Assembly (NCBI RefSeq): GCF_031127815.1
Contig: NZ_JARXHY010000009.1
Location: forward strand, 164,686-228,685
Origin: Pelagicoccus sp. SDUM812003
Lineage (GTDB): Bacteria > Verrucomicrobiota > Verrucomicrobiia > Opitutales > Opitutaceae
Length of the DNA stretch: 64,000 nucleotides
Direction of reading: 5' to 3'
Shown piece after piece: positions 35,119-44,369 of this stretch. The first letter of the stretch is position 1. Each line of letters opens with the position of its first letter. The notes beneath the pieces are model-generated. The model did no database searches. It was not told where the DNA came from and saw only the letters and a list, made by a program, of their open reading frames with translations. Made by a program: the position numbers and the translations under genes.

Positions 35119-37918
35119 TCTGGAATCCCCGGCTCCCCAACCGCCGCCCCCCACGACCCTAGCCCTCCTTAAAACGTACCTTCGCCTCCGTCTCGCAAAA
35201 CGGCTGGCCGGGTTCGCCTGCCTCGCATTCGCCTGCCTCAGCGTCTCGTCACCGGAGATCGAATACAGAACCCTGCCCCAGCTGCTCCAAGAAGGCACGC
35301 GCGCCTTCGCGAGCGGAAACTATACCGCGGCAGCGGCAGCCTTCACCTCCATCCGCGAACACTATCAGGAGGAACCGATCTGGAACAGCAGCGAGCTTCC
35401 AAAAAAGCTTCTGCCTCTCAATGGATTCGCTTCGTTGAAATCGAAGCGCTACGCCGAAGCGTCGGACGCCCTGCTCCTCTACCTCAACGACTTCGCTTGC
35501 GGAGACCAAACCGAGCACTTCGCTCGCTTTCTCTACGCGGTCAGCTTGCTTCGTAGTGATAAGTTGGATGCGGCTCGCGAGGCCTTCGACCAGATACGCG
35601 ACGCGGCGGCGAACACCGCGTTTTCCGACCTCGCCACTTTGCAGCAAGCCAGACTCTCCCCGCCGGAGAAAAGCATCCCCTTGCTGGAATCTCTGCTGCG
35701 CTCTTCCAAATCCCGACGCATCGCCGCGCAAGCCGCCTTGCAGCTTGCCGCCCTGCTTTCCGAGCAATCCCGCCCCAACCAGGCCGCCCTGCGTCTCGTC
35801 AGCCACAACTGGAGCGACGCGCCCATGCCGGAGCACGCCAGCCTGGCCTTCCTAGCCTTCGAACTGGCCGATCAGCTCGCCCCCTCATCCCCCGCTATCG
35901 CCCTACAGCTCTATCAACTCGCCCCTCCCCACGAGGAGCTGGTACACAAGCAGCGACGTCAAATACGCGAGCTGCAGGAGACCTTGAGCGATCGATCCCC
36001 CCAGCTCGAAACCGAACAGCGCCTCTGGACCGACTTCTACCAGGAAACCTTGGCCAACCTGACACGCCAGCTCGCCGCTCTGGAAGAGCAGCCAAACTAC
36101 GACGATGCTCTCGACCTGCGAAAAGCCCGCTGCTTCCTGCAAACGCAACGTCCCATCGAAGCATGGCTGCTTCTGGAAGGCATCGCCCTCGACCCGAACT
36201 CCGAACACGCCGATCTAGCTCACTTGGAGTGGATCAGCGCCGCCCGCTCCATGCAGGCATGGAAAGCCTCCTCAATCATCGGCCAGGCCTACATCGAACG
36301 CTATCCGGAAAGCCCCGCCGTCGCTCAAGCGCTCTACTGGATCGCCCAAGCCCAAATCGATACCGAGGCCTACCAGGACGCCCTGCAGACCCTGAATTCA
36401 CTGGTCAACCAAAGCGACATCGCTCAATCGCTTCGAACCAGCGCCGTCTACTTTATCGGCATCTGCCGCGCTCAACTCGAACAGCTCGACCTTGCGATCG
36501 AGGCTTTCAAGACCGCCTACGCCCTTCAGCCAGATTCGCTGCTCGCTGCCCAGGCCAAGCTCTGGCAGGGCATCTGCCTGTTTCAAAAAAGTGAATACAC
36601 GCAGGCGATCGCCTGCTACCGCACCGTGCTGAGCCAGGAGGCTTGGCTCAGTCTGCACGGCGAAGCTGGCTACCGCATCGCCCTTTGCCACTACGCGGAC
36701 AACGATGACCAGACCGCCTCGCAGCAGCTTGAGGACTGGTTCGCGAGCTATCCTCGACACGCTCGCCAAGACGAGGCCTACATGCTCTACGGAGACCTGC
36801 TTCGCGACGCCAGTCGAACGGGCGAGGCCATCAACGCTTACCTCAAGGTATCGAACGACGATCGCGAGCTACGCTTCTTCGCTCTCTCGACCTGCATCCC
36901 GCTCCTGCGCGAAGGGGACCAAGCCGACAAGGCGCTCGCCCTTCTAAAGGACTACCTCCAAGCCTTGGTCCCCGCAAAGCATGTCGGTGCCGCTCACGCC
37001 ATCGCTTGCGATCTGCTAACGGAAACTGGCCAGAGGGACGCCGCTCGCGAACTGCTGACCAGGACCATCGAGCGCTATGGAAACGATGCCCACGCTCGAG
37101 GAACAACCGATCTCATCCTACGCGCCAGCAAAGAAGGCGCCCTCCAACCCGAGGCGCTTGGCGAGCAAGCCCTGAAAGGAAACCGCCATACCCTCGCCAG
37201 TCGGTGCCTGCTCGCGGTGTCCCAAACTCTTCAATTAGACGGAAATCACCCGGAAGCAAAACGTCGTAACCTGGAACTTGTATCCAAATTTTCGATCGAC
37301 GACCTGCCGCCGGAGTGCCTGCTTGCCGCCGGAACCGCTTTGGGCGATATCGGATCCGTCGACGCTTCCGACTACTTCGACAGAATCCTAGAGGCCTTTC
37401 CCGACTCGGGTTTCGGTCAGCATGCTCGTATCCAACTTGCTCGACTCCACTTGAACGCAGACAGCTACGAAAGCGCCCTGGAGCAACTCGCTCACGTTTC
37501 GATAGATGAGCTCACCCCTTCCCTAAGGGCGGAAGCGATGACACTGCTGGCCAAATCGAGCTTTGAGTTGCATCGGTACGATGCGTGTCGAGATGCCTGC
37601 GATGGGATCTTGCGCGACCGCGCCTCCACGCACCAACAAAAAGCGGAAGCCCTGTTTCGCATCGGCGAAATCGAAGCCAGGCAGGAACGACCCGAGCAAG
37701 CCTACGCCTACTTTCAGCGGATCTTCACGCTCTACCGCTCGGAAAGGGAACTGTGCGCCAGCGCCTACTTCAACTGCATGAAAATCCTGTATCGCAAAAC
37801 CAGATACGACGACTCCCTCGCTCTCGCGGAGGAGTTGCTGGTACAGGATGACCTAGAATCATTCCCCGCCTATCTCGCCGCCCGCGATCTGGCTGATGAA
37901 ATTCGCCAAATGCAATGA
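35084..37918 (+). CDS. Large exported TPR protein
   Basis: A 944-residue protein made nearly all of tetratricopeptide repeats. Examples are LLQEGTRAFASGNYTAAAAA (about 65), AVAQALYWIAQAQIDTEAY (about 420) and AVYFIGICRAQLEQLDLAIE (about 455). A hydrophobic stretch near residue 42-55 (AGFACLAFACLSVSS) could be a signal or anchor; the region before it has Cys and Pro residues. The ATG at 35084 lies inside the HDOD gene (35-base overlap), and no better in-frame start is visible downstream. It ends with ATGA overlapping the next gene. Such proteins scaffold envelope complexes. It is likely a partner of the ExbB-type protein two genes on; the partners of its repeats are unknown. Confidence 0.82.
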   Translation: MTERTCFRCSCNLESPAPQPPPPTTLALLKTYLRLRLAKRLAGFACLAFACLSVSSPEIEYRTLPQLLQEGTRAFASGNYTAAAAAFTSIREHYQEEPIWNSSELPKKLLPLNGFASLKSKRYAEASDALLLYLNDFACGDQTEHFARFLYAVSLLRSDKLDAAREAFDQIRDAAANTAFSDLATLQQARLSPPEKSIPLLESLLRSSKSRRIAAQAALQLAALLSEQSRPNQAALRLVSHNWSDAPMPEHASLAFLAFELADQLAPSSPAIALQLYQLAPPHEELVHKQRRQIRELQETLSDRSPQLETEQRLWTDFYQETLANLTRQLAALEEQPNYDDALDLRKARCFLQTQRPIEAWLLLEGIALDPNSEHADLAHLEWISAARSMQAWKASSIIGQAYIERYPESPAVAQALYWIAQAQIDTEAYQDALQTLNSLVNQSDIAQSLRTSAVYFIGICRAQLEQLDLAIEAFKTAYALQPDSLLAAQAKLWQGICLFQKSEYTQAIACYRTVLSQEAWLSLHGEAGYRIALCHYADNDDQTASQQLEDWFASYPRHARQDEAYMLYGDLLRDASRTGEAINAYLKVSNDDRELRFFALSTCIPLLREGDQADKALALLKDYLQALVPAKHVGAAHAIACDLLTETGQRDAARELLTRTIERYGNDAHARGTTDLILRASKEGALQPEALGEQALKGNRHTLASRCLLAVSQTLQLDGNHPEAKRRNLELVSKFSIDDLPPECLLAAGTALGDIGSVDASDYFDRILEAFPDSGFGQHARIQLARLHLNADSYESALEQLAHVSIDELTPSLRAEAMTLLAKSSFELHRYDACRDACDGILRDRASTHQQKAEALFRIGEIEARQERPEQAYAYFQRIFTLYRSERELCASAYFNCMKILYRKTRYDDSLALAEELLVQDDLESFPAYLAARDLADEIRQMQ

Positions 37919-38730
37919 CCGACCTCACTCGCATCCTCATCCTCGCCCTCGCGTCGGCAGCACCGAGCCTTCTCTTCCGAGCGGACACCATCACCCTCAC
38001 AGACGGAACCACCGCGCATGGCTCGCTGCAAGGCCGCGAAGCCGACTTCGTCATCCTCGAAATCCACCGCAACCAGACGACCGGATACCAGCGATTCTCC
38101 CCGAGACAGATCCGCCATATCCACTTTACGGAGACATTTCATGAAGACGATCAGGCTATTCTAAAGCTAGCAGACTACCTCGGCCTGCTTCGGAAGGAAG
38201 ACGAGGACAAACTGGTGAACCATCTGGACCGCTACCTCTCGTCTGACGCTCCGCTCGCCGCCTTGTCCTACGCAAAGCTCTGGAAAAGCAAGCTTGCCCA
38301 GTCAGAAAACATCGAACGGATCGATCGTCTTCTCATCACATCGGCCCTCGCCTGCCAGCTTGTAGATGAAGCCGCGATCCATGCCCGCAGCTACATCCAA
38401 AACCACCCCTCGCCTCGCAAGCAAAGCGTTGCTCGTCTGGCATTGGCGCAAGCCTACCTGAAACGCGGCCTCACCGAAGCCGCTCTCTGGCAAGCCAGCT
38501 TTCCCCTCGCCCACGGAGCCGACAACCCCATCGACTTGCAACGCTGTCGCGAATTGGCCGCGCAATGCTACCGCAAACTTGGCTACCCTGCTGTCGCAGA
38601 AAGGCTCGTATTCGAAGACGAAAACGAAACCGAGAGCGAAGCGACGCGGACCATCGTCTTCACCCCACCTTCTCTTGTCGAAACCTCACTCGACTTTTCC
38701 CAACTCCTCAAGTCCCAACCCAAACCATGA
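37915..38730 (+). CDS. Exported small-barrel and helical-repeat protein
   Basis: A 271-residue protein. After a signal peptide (ending PSLLFRADT) a short beta-rich part (TITLTDGTTAHGSLQGREAD) looks like a small SH3/Sm-like barrel. The rest (residues about 75-240) is helical and TPR-like (LALAQAYLKRGLTEAALWQA). The start ATG overlaps the previous stop by 4 bases (ATGA), and its stop overlaps the next ATG in the same way. This tight coupling indicates a shared transcript and possibly a shared complex. I do not recognise a named family, and the function is unknown. Confidence 0.75.
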   Translation: MTDLTRILILALASAAPSLLFRADTITLTDGTTAHGSLQGREADFVILEIHRNQTTGYQRFSPRQIRHIHFTETFHEDDQAILKLADYLGLLRKEDEDKLVNHLDRYLSSDAPLAALSYAKLWKSKLAQSENIERIDRLLITSALACQLVDEAAIHARSYIQNHPSPRKQSVARLALAQAYLKRGLTEAALWQASFPLAHGADNPIDLQRCRELAAQCYRKLGYPAVAERLVFEDENETESEATRTIVFTPPSLVETSLDFSQLLKSQPKP

Positions 38731-39455
38731 AACCGAAGAGAGCTGTTACCCTCGTATCCGTATTCATAATTCCTTACACACAAGCCGCGCAAGGCGACGA
38801 TTCCTCGCTTTGGGCGATGATCCAGCAGGGAGGGTGGGCCATGATACCGCTTGTCCTGACCTCCCTCGCCATGCTAACCCTCGCCATTCATTGCTTTCGA
38901 GAAACGAGGGCTTCGAACTTCGGCCTCAACCAAAACGTATCCGACATTTCGCTACTTCTAAGAGAAGGGGATGTTTCCAAGGCGATCGAGGAACTCTCCA
39001 ACGAAGCCACCACACTGGGACGATCCCTACGCTGCGGCCTAGCCAAGCTCGACCCGAGGACGGGACAAGGCGAGATCCGCTCCGTGGAAGAGGAGATCGC
39101 TACCACGATCGAGCTGGAGGAAAACGCCATTTCCCAGTGGATACACTACCTCGCCGTGATCGCCAGCGTGGCCCCCATGATCGGCTTGCTGGGCACGGTC
39201 AGCGGCATGATCGGCGGCTTTCAAACCATGGCTAGCGGTGGCATGGGACGGCCAGAGCTCTTCGCTGGCGATATCGGCGAAGCCCTTATCACCACCGCCA
39301 CCGGTCTTTGCATCGGCATCCCCGCCATGGTCGCTCACTCCTACTTCAACAACCGGCTCAACACCTTGGTGGTCGAGACATCGCGACGGGCCAGCGCCGT
39401 CACCGAAGCCTTGGCCAATTCCCTCCGCCAGCCAGAACGGGTTTCGCAAACCTAG
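38727..39455 (+). CDS. ExbB/TolQ/MotA-type proton-channel protein
   Basis: A 242-residue inner-membrane protein of the MotA/TolQ/ExbB family. It has a hydrophobic N-terminus followed by a membrane helix (WAMIPLVLTSLAMLTLAIHC), then a cytoplasmic loop, then two helices holding the family signature VAPMIGLLGTVSGMIGGFQT and ALITTATGLCIGIPAMVAHS. Start at 38727 overlaps the previous stop by ATGA; the frame is open back to 38565 but looks poor. Family members use proton flow through a partner (ExbD, TolR or MotB) to move a third protein. No ExbD/TolR gene follows; the next gene is rsmD. The partner may be elsewhere or may be one of the exported TPR proteins upstream. Confidence 0.9.
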   Translation: MKPKRAVTLVSVFIIPYTQAAQGDDSSLWAMIQQGGWAMIPLVLTSLAMLTLAIHCFRETRASNFGLNQNVSDISLLLREGDVSKAIEELSNEATTLGRSLRCGLAKLDPRTGQGEIRSVEEEIATTIELEENAISQWIHYLAVIASVAPMIGLLGTVSGMIGGFQTMASGGMGRPELFAGDIGEALITTATGLCIGIPAMVAHSYFNNRLNTLVVETSRRASAVTEALANSLRQPERVSQT

Positions 39456-39495
39456 ACTTGCCCCTACGCCCTCGCCCGCTGCACAGTCTGCCCCC

Positions 39496-40056
39496 ATGCG
39501 CATTTCCGGAGGCAAAGCTCGCGGCGTCACGCTCCGCGTCGACAAGAAGGCGGTCCATCGTCCCGCCATGGACAAGCTGCGCCAAGGCATCTTCTCCAGC
39601 ATTGGACCTCTGGTGGACGGCGCCCGCGTGTGCGATCTCTTCGCCGGCACCGGCTCCTACGGTCTCGAAGCCCTCAGCCGCGGAGCAAGCCATTGCACCT
39701 TTGTGGAACTCAATCGCCGCGCCACCAGCATGATTTCCCAGAACATTTCCATCGTGGCAAAAAGCATGCAGGAAAAACTGGATACGCGCATCGTCATCGG
39801 CGACGTCACGAAATTCGCCAATCCCGACGCTCCCACCCCCTTCGATTTTATCTTCGTCGACCCGCCATACGAGGCGATGGAAAGCCTCACGCCAAAACTC
39901 TTTCCAATCTTCGACCAGCTCCTGGCGGAAGACGGGCTAGTGATTTTCGAATGCCCCGGCCGCTTCGAACCCGCCGCCCCTGGTTGGCGTCCGCGCAAGC
40001 GCCTCGGCAAAGGCCTCGACCAGCCTACCGCCTGCCTGCTCCTACGCGACAGGTAG
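39496..40056 (+). CDS. rsmD: 16S rRNA m2G966 methyltransferase
   Basis: A 186-residue Rossmann-fold methyltransferase matching RsmD. The start is MRISGGKARGVTL, as in other family members. Motif I (SAM site) is DLFAGTGSYGLEALSRGA and motif IV, the catalytic signature, is FVDPPYE. It methylates G966 of 16S rRNA in the 30S subunit. It lies 40 bases after the ExbB-type gene on the same strand, so it may be read through, though it has no functional link. The frame is open upstream to 39238, but the RsmD start is clear. Confidence 0.94.
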   Translation: MRISGGKARGVTLRVDKKAVHRPAMDKLRQGIFSSIGPLVDGARVCDLFAGTGSYGLEALSRGASHCTFVELNRRATSMISQNISIVAKSMQEKLDTRIVIGDVTKFANPDAPTPFDFIFVDPPYEAMESLTPKLFPIFDQLLAEDGLVIFECPGRFEPAAPGWRPRKRLGKGLDQPTACLLLRDR

Positions 40057-40078
40057 GGAGCGACCGCCGCGTCGCTCC
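40057..40078. repeat. GC-rich hairpin after rsmD
   Basis: Perfect arms GGAGCGAC (40057-40064) and GTCGCTCC (40071-40078) with a 6-base loop lie directly after the rsmD stop codon. There is no T tract. It is of the same GGAGCGAC type as the hairpin at 10309-10322. Confidence 0.45.
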
Positions 40079-40394
40079 TCCCCCAATCTCCTCCCGCCCC
40101 CACCCAAAAAAAATACCTCCCGCTCTCAATTCTAACTTTTCGCTACAACGTTGTAGCAAAAACTAAGATGCCGCCGTCGCAGGTGGTTCGCGGGAGGTTG
40201 TCAGAATCGCTTCGCTGGCCCTGCCATCTTCGATTGACCTTCGCCCGGCTCTGCGCCATTTTTCCAATGCCCTCACCTGCGTGCGCCACCCCGAATCGCG
40301 GTCACGTCTCTTACCCCAAGAAATCCCATCAATCGAAGCGACGCAGTGACGTCGCCACCTCAACTGGACCCCTCAAGACTCGAGAAAGACGCCC
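40079..40394. other. Gene-free stretch before the EF-G-like gene
   Basis: The 338-base gap between rsmD and the EF-G-like gene holds the GC-rich hairpin (40057-40078) and the A/T-rich palindrome at 40137-40162. The remaining part is free of open frames that look like protein and should contain the promoter of the EF-G-like gene. I see no clear -35/-10 pair. Confidence 0.4.
40137..40162. repeat. Near-perfect 26-bp palindrome, possible relative of the dispersed repeat
   Basis: TTTTCGCTACAAC (40137-40149) and GTTGTAGCAAAAA (40150-40162) pair in 12 of 13 positions. The core GC-N-AACGTT-N-GC with TTTT/AAAA flanks resembles the palindromes at 30899 and 55859, but the sequence between is different. 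It may be a diverged copy or an operator. Confidence 0.5.
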
Positions 40395-42470
40395 ATGACC
40401 TACCCCCCAGAGCATATCAGAAACTTCGCCATCGTCGGGCACCAGAGCTCCGGCAAGACCACCCTCTCCGAAGCCATGTTGGCCTGCGCCGGAGTGATCA
40501 ACCGCATGGGGCTGGTGGAGGCGGGCAACACCGTCTCCGACTACCACGCCACGGAAAAGGAACGCCAGATCTCCGTGCACGCCTCCTTGCTCCACTGCGC
40601 CTGGATGAACCGCAAGTTCAACATCATCGACACCCCGGGCTACCTCGACTTCATCAGCGAGGGCCTCGGCGCCTTGCGAGTGGGAGATTTCGCCATGGTA
40701 GTGGTCAACGCCACTTCCGACCCCGAAATCGGCACCGATCAGGTCTGGGAATACGCCAACCGTTTCGGACTGCCAAAGCTCATCGTGGTCAACGGCATCG
40801 ACAAGGAAAACGTGGACTTCGATCAAGTGCTCGCCGACCTGCGCAGCCATTTCGGCAAAAAGGTCTTCCCCATGACCCTGCCCATCGATACGGGCCCCGG
40901 CTGCTGTCGCATCCTCGATGTGATGCGCTCCGAAGAGGTCGACTACGCTCGCGACGGCTCGGGCACCTATACCGAAACCGCCGCCGACGGGGCTTGGAAA
41001 CAGCGGGTGCGGGTGCTGCACTCCGAGCTCATCGAACTGGTAGCGGAGGCGGACGATAGCCTCCTGGAAGACTTCTTCGAACAAGGCGACCTCACCGAAG
41101 ACCAACTGCGCAGCGGCGTACACGCCGCCATCCAAGCCCAGACCTTCATTCCTGTTTTCGCGACCTCGGCCCTTAAAAACGTCGGGGTCGCTCGCTTGAT
41201 GGACCTCGTAGCCAAATACGGCAGCTCGCCGGTGGACCGTCGCGAAGTGCCCGCCACCGACGAAGAAGGACACAAGGGCTCCATCGCCTTGGGCGACTCG
41301 TCGCCGGCTTGCTACATCTGGAAAACCATCAGCGAACCGCACGTGGGCGAGCTCTCCTTCTGCCGCATGTACTCCGGCTCCATCCATCCGAATATGGAGC
41401 TCTACAATCCGCATCGCGACGTCACCGAAAAGATCGGCCAGATCTTCACCCTGCAAGGCCACACCCGCGAAGGGATCGATGAAATCGGACCCGGCGACAT
41501 CGGAGTGATGGCCAAACTGCGCGACACCCACACCGGCAACACTCTCACCAGCCCGGATCGCAAGGTTCGATTGCCACGAGTCGACTATCCGAAGCCCAAT
41601 ATTCACGGCACCATGGTAGCCCTGCATCAAGGCGACGAAGATAAACTCGCCGCCGGACTCACCACCTTGCACGAAGAGGACCCGACATTTCTTTTTGGAT
41701 ACAACAACGAGACCAAGGAGCTCGTGGTCAGCGGCCAAGGCGAACTGCACCTCGAAGTCATCAAGTCCCGCCTCTCTCGCCGCTTCAACGTGGAGGTCGA
41801 CATCGTCGAGCCGCGCATCGCCTTTCGCGAAACCATCCAGATGCCCGCGGATTCGAAGTATCGCCACAAGAAGCAAAGCGGCGGCGCCGGGCAGTTCGCC
41901 GAAGTCTGGATGCGCATCCGCCCTGGCGAACGCGACAGCGGCATCGATTTTCAACAGAGTCTGGTCGGCACAAACGTGGATCGCGTCTTCGTGCCCTCGG
42001 TGGAAAAAGGCGTCAAGGCGGCCTGCGAGGAGGGCATATACGGCGGCTACCACATCACCGACCTGGCCATCGACTTCTACGACGGCAAGATGCACAGCGT
42101 CGACTCCAAGGACATCGCCTTTCAGATCGCTGGCAAAGAAGCTTTCCGAGAGGCGTTCATGGCAGCTCGGCCTTGCTTGCTTGAGCCGTTGCTCAGTGTG
42201 GAAATCACCGTGCCGGAGCAATTTCTCGGCGACGTCATGAGCGACCTATCCGCCCGCCGCGGACACATCCATGGCATCGAAGGGGAAACCAAATACCGCA
42301 CCATCAAAGCGGAAGTCCCCCAGATGGAGATGTACCGCTACGCCACCACCCTGCGCTCCCTCACCGGCGGGGTGGGTCTGCACAACGAAACGTTCTCCCG
42401 CTACGAACTGCTGCCCCCGCAACTGGAAAGCCGCGTCCTAAAAAGCGAAAAACTCGCCCACAGCCACTAA
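40395..42470 (+). CDS. EF-G-like translational GTPase
   Basis: A 691-residue GTPase with the full EF-G domain order: G domain (residues about 8-270), domain II, then III-V (RRFNVEVDIVEPRIAFRET and the C-terminal EF-G fold). The P-loop is GHQSSGKTT (residues 15-23). The G3 motif is DTPGYLDF: Y83 replaces the catalytic histidine of canonical EF-G. The G4 motif is NGID (133-136), where Lys of NKxD is replaced by Gly. Both changes are seen directly; the G3 tyrosine is known from the EF-G-like/EF-G2 branch, which includes mycobacterial FusA2. It is therefore unlikely to be the main elongation factor. No other fus, tuf or rps gene is nearby. Confidence 0.93.
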   Translation: MTYPPEHIRNFAIVGHQSSGKTTLSEAMLACAGVINRMGLVEAGNTVSDYHATEKERQISVHASLLHCAWMNRKFNIIDTPGYLDFISEGLGALRVGDFAMVVVNATSDPEIGTDQVWEYANRFGLPKLIVVNGIDKENVDFDQVLADLRSHFGKKVFPMTLPIDTGPGCCRILDVMRSEEVDYARDGSGTYTETAADGAWKQRVRVLHSELIELVAEADDSLLEDFFEQGDLTEDQLRSGVHAAIQAQTFIPVFATSALKNVGVARLMDLVAKYGSSPVDRREVPATDEEGHKGSIALGDSSPACYIWKTISEPHVGELSFCRMYSGSIHPNMELYNPHRDVTEKIGQIFTLQGHTREGIDEIGPGDIGVMAKLRDTHTGNTLTSPDRKVRLPRVDYPKPNIHGTMVALHQGDEDKLAAGLTTLHEEDPTFLFGYNNETKELVVSGQGELHLEVIKSRLSRRFNVEVDIVEPRIAFRETIQMPADSKYRHKKQSGGAGQFAEVWMRIRPGERDSGIDFQQSLVGTNVDRVFVPSVEKGVKAACEEGIYGGYHITDLAIDFYDGKMHSVDSKDIAFQIAGKEAFREAFMAARPCLLEPLLSVEITVPEQFLGDVMSDLSARRGHIHGIEGETKYRTIKAEVPQMEMYRYATTLRSLTGGVGLHNETFSRYELLPPQLESRVLKSEKLAHSH

Positions 42471-42512
42471 AGGTGGGACGCGGCCTCCGGACGCGTTCAG
42501 TCCTTGCTCTCT

Positions 42513-43337
42513 CTAGCTGCGCAAATTCTTGCCCGACCTGAGCAGCCCCCAAGCCATCGCGAACGACAAGCCCAGAAACACCCCGCTGACCGCCAAGCTG
42601 CTGGCCAGGCTTACGTCGCTGACGCCTGTCATGCCATAGCGGATACCATTGACCATGTAGAGAAACGGATTGAACAAGGCTACCTCGTGCCACGGCTCCG
42701 GCAGCAGGGTGATGGAATAGAAGACGCCCCCCAGAAAGGTAAATGGCACCACCACGAAATTGGGCACGAAGTTGACGTGCTCGAATTCCCGAGCCACCAC
42801 CGCGGTTCCCAGCCCAAACAAGCTGAACGCAGCAGAGACCAGCGCCATGAATCCCACGGTCAAAACTGGATTGTACATCGTCTGGGCCCCAAACCCAGCC
42901 GCGATCGCCCAGATGATGCAGGAAGTCATCAAACCGCGCACCAGTGAGGCCGCGGTGTAGGCGGTCATGATCTGGATGTTCGACAAGGGAGACGCCAAAA
43001 TGTCCACCACCGAACCGTGCACCTTGGTCAGGAAGAAGGAAAACGCGGAGTTGATAAACGAGTTGTTGATCAGCGACATCATGATCAGCCCCGGGGTGAG
43101 AAAATCCATGTACGCCACCCCACCCATCTCATCGAGCCGGCTCCCCAAGGAAAAGCCGAATACCAGAAAATAGAGCATGGTAGTGATCACCGGGCTGACC
43201 ACGCTCTGGCCAGCGATCACCATAAAGCGCTTGATCTCGCGACGAAAGAGAATCCACGCATTGTACCACCCCGACGATGCCCGGGCTTCCGTAGCGGAAC
43301 GCTGGATACGCTTAAGCGCCTTGTCTCGATTGATCAT
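42513..43337 (-). CDS. ABC-2 type transporter permease
   Basis: A 274-residue membrane protein of the ABC-2 family with about six helices (SVVSPVITTMLYFLVFGFSL, FLTPGLIMMSLINNSFINSA, FVPNFVVVPFTFLGGVFYSI). The start ATG at 43337 overlaps the ATPase stop (ATGA on the minus strand), typical of paired exporter genes. The build matches permeases of DrrB/NodJ-like exporters that move drugs, lipids or polysaccharides. The substrate is unknown. There is no third component in the neighbourhood. Confidence 0.93.
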   Translation of the reverse strand: MINRDKALKRIQRSATEARASSGWYNAWILFRREIKRFMVIAGQSVVSPVITTMLYFLVFGFSLGSRLDEMGGVAYMDFLTPGLIMMSLINNSFINSAFSFFLTKVHGSVVDILASPLSNIQIMTAYTAASLVRGLMTSCIIWAIAAGFGAQTMYNPVLTVGFMALVSAAFSLFGLGTAVVAREFEHVNFVPNFVVVPFTFLGGVFYSITLLPEPWHEVALFNPFLYMVNGIRYGMTGVSDVSLASSLAVSGVFLGLSFAMAWGLLRSGKNLRS

Positions 43338-44302
43338 CGTCCAGCCTCCTTCTTGCCGTTTTTCAGCAAATCCTTGAAGATATCTTCCAAGGAGCTTCTG
43401 CCCGCTTGCACATCCACCACCAGCAAGCCGCGCGCTCGACCGAAATCCACCAGCCTGCCGACAAGGTGCTCCTCCGAACCATCGTTTTCGCTCGGTTCGT
43501 AGTCGATGCGAAACCGATGCCCGTCCTCTTGCGTGACTCGTCCGAGATTCGCTGCGAGCATCGTATCCAAAGAAACAGGACCCGAGAAGGAAACCCGCAC
43601 CCAGCGACGCCCGAGCTCCGAGAGCAACTCCTCGCGCGGCTGCACGCGCAACAGTTTCCCTTGATCGATGATGCCGATGCGGTCCGCGAGCTGTTCCGCC
43701 TCTTCCAGATAGTGCGTGGTGAGCACGATGGTCACACCGTCCTCCTTGAGCTTCGAAACGTTTTCCCAGAGTTCCTCCCGCAACTCCACATCCACGCCTG
43801 CGGTAGGCTCGTCGAGAAACAGCACCGCCGGATCGTGCATCAGGGCCTTGCAAACCATCAAACGCCGTTTCATGCCGCCGGAAAGGCGACGCGTGTTGGT
43901 ATCCGCTTTTTCATGCAAGGCGAAGCTGCGCAACATCTGTTCAATCTTCTTTTTATCCGGGCGCTGGCCGTAGTAGCCGGATTGGTAGAACAAGGCCTCG
44001 CGGGCTGAAAAGAAGCCGTCGAAATTCAACTCCTGCGGCACCAGACCAACCAGACGCCGCGTAATGCGAAAGTCACTACGCACGTCGTAGCCGCCTACTT
44101 CGATGCGTCCCTCGAAGTCCTGGATCAGTCCTGAGGCGCAGCCGATGGCGGTGGTTTTCCCTGCTCCATTCGGTCCCAGCAGGGCGAAGATCTCCCCTGG
44201 CTCCACCGTCAAATCGACGTCCTTCAAAGCCAGAAAGTCGCCATATCGCTTGTTCACTCCCACAAACCGCAACGCCGCGGTTGCCACACTGCTCTCCTCC
44301 AT
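43334..44302 (-). CDS. ABC transporter ATP-binding protein
   Basis: A 322-residue ATPase of the DrrA/NodI/CcmA-like group. Walker A is LLGPNGAGKTT, the signature is LSGGMKRRLMV, Walker B is VLFLDEPTAGVD, and the H-loop is TTHYLEEAE. It pairs with the ABC-2 permease by a 4-base overlap. I place the start at 44302 (MEESSVATAALRFVGVNKRY); the frame is open further upstream, but a transcription terminator (44370-44401) lies there, which supports the later start. Residues after 240 form the substrate-independent C-terminal extension common in this group. Confidence 0.93.
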   Translation of the reverse strand: MEESSVATAALRFVGVNKRYGDFLALKDVDLTVEPGEIFALLGPNGAGKTTAIGCASGLIQDFEGRIEVGGYDVRSDFRITRRLVGLVPQELNFDGFFSAREALFYQSGYYGQRPDKKKIEQMLRSFALHEKADTNTRRLSGGMKRRLMVCKALMHDPAVLFLDEPTAGVDVELREELWENVSKLKEDGVTIVLTTHYLEEAEQLADRIGIIDQGKLLRVQPREELLSELGRRWVRVSFSGPVSLDTMLAANLGRVTQEDGHRFRIDYEPSENDGSEEHLVGRLVDFGRARGLLVVDVQAGRSSLEDIFKDLLKNGKKEAGR

Positions 44303-44369
44303 ATCGACCAGCTTGCCGCTCAAGACTTCTCGATCAAGCGCGAAGCCGACCTCCCTGCGTCCGAACACG

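Noticed and set aside
40329..42221. Long open frame on the minus strand opposite the EF-G-like gene (630 codons)
   Set aside because: It is wholly antisense to a well-conserved gene and consists of low-complexity Val/Asp/Gly/His sequence, as expected from GC-rich third positions. No domain is recognisable.
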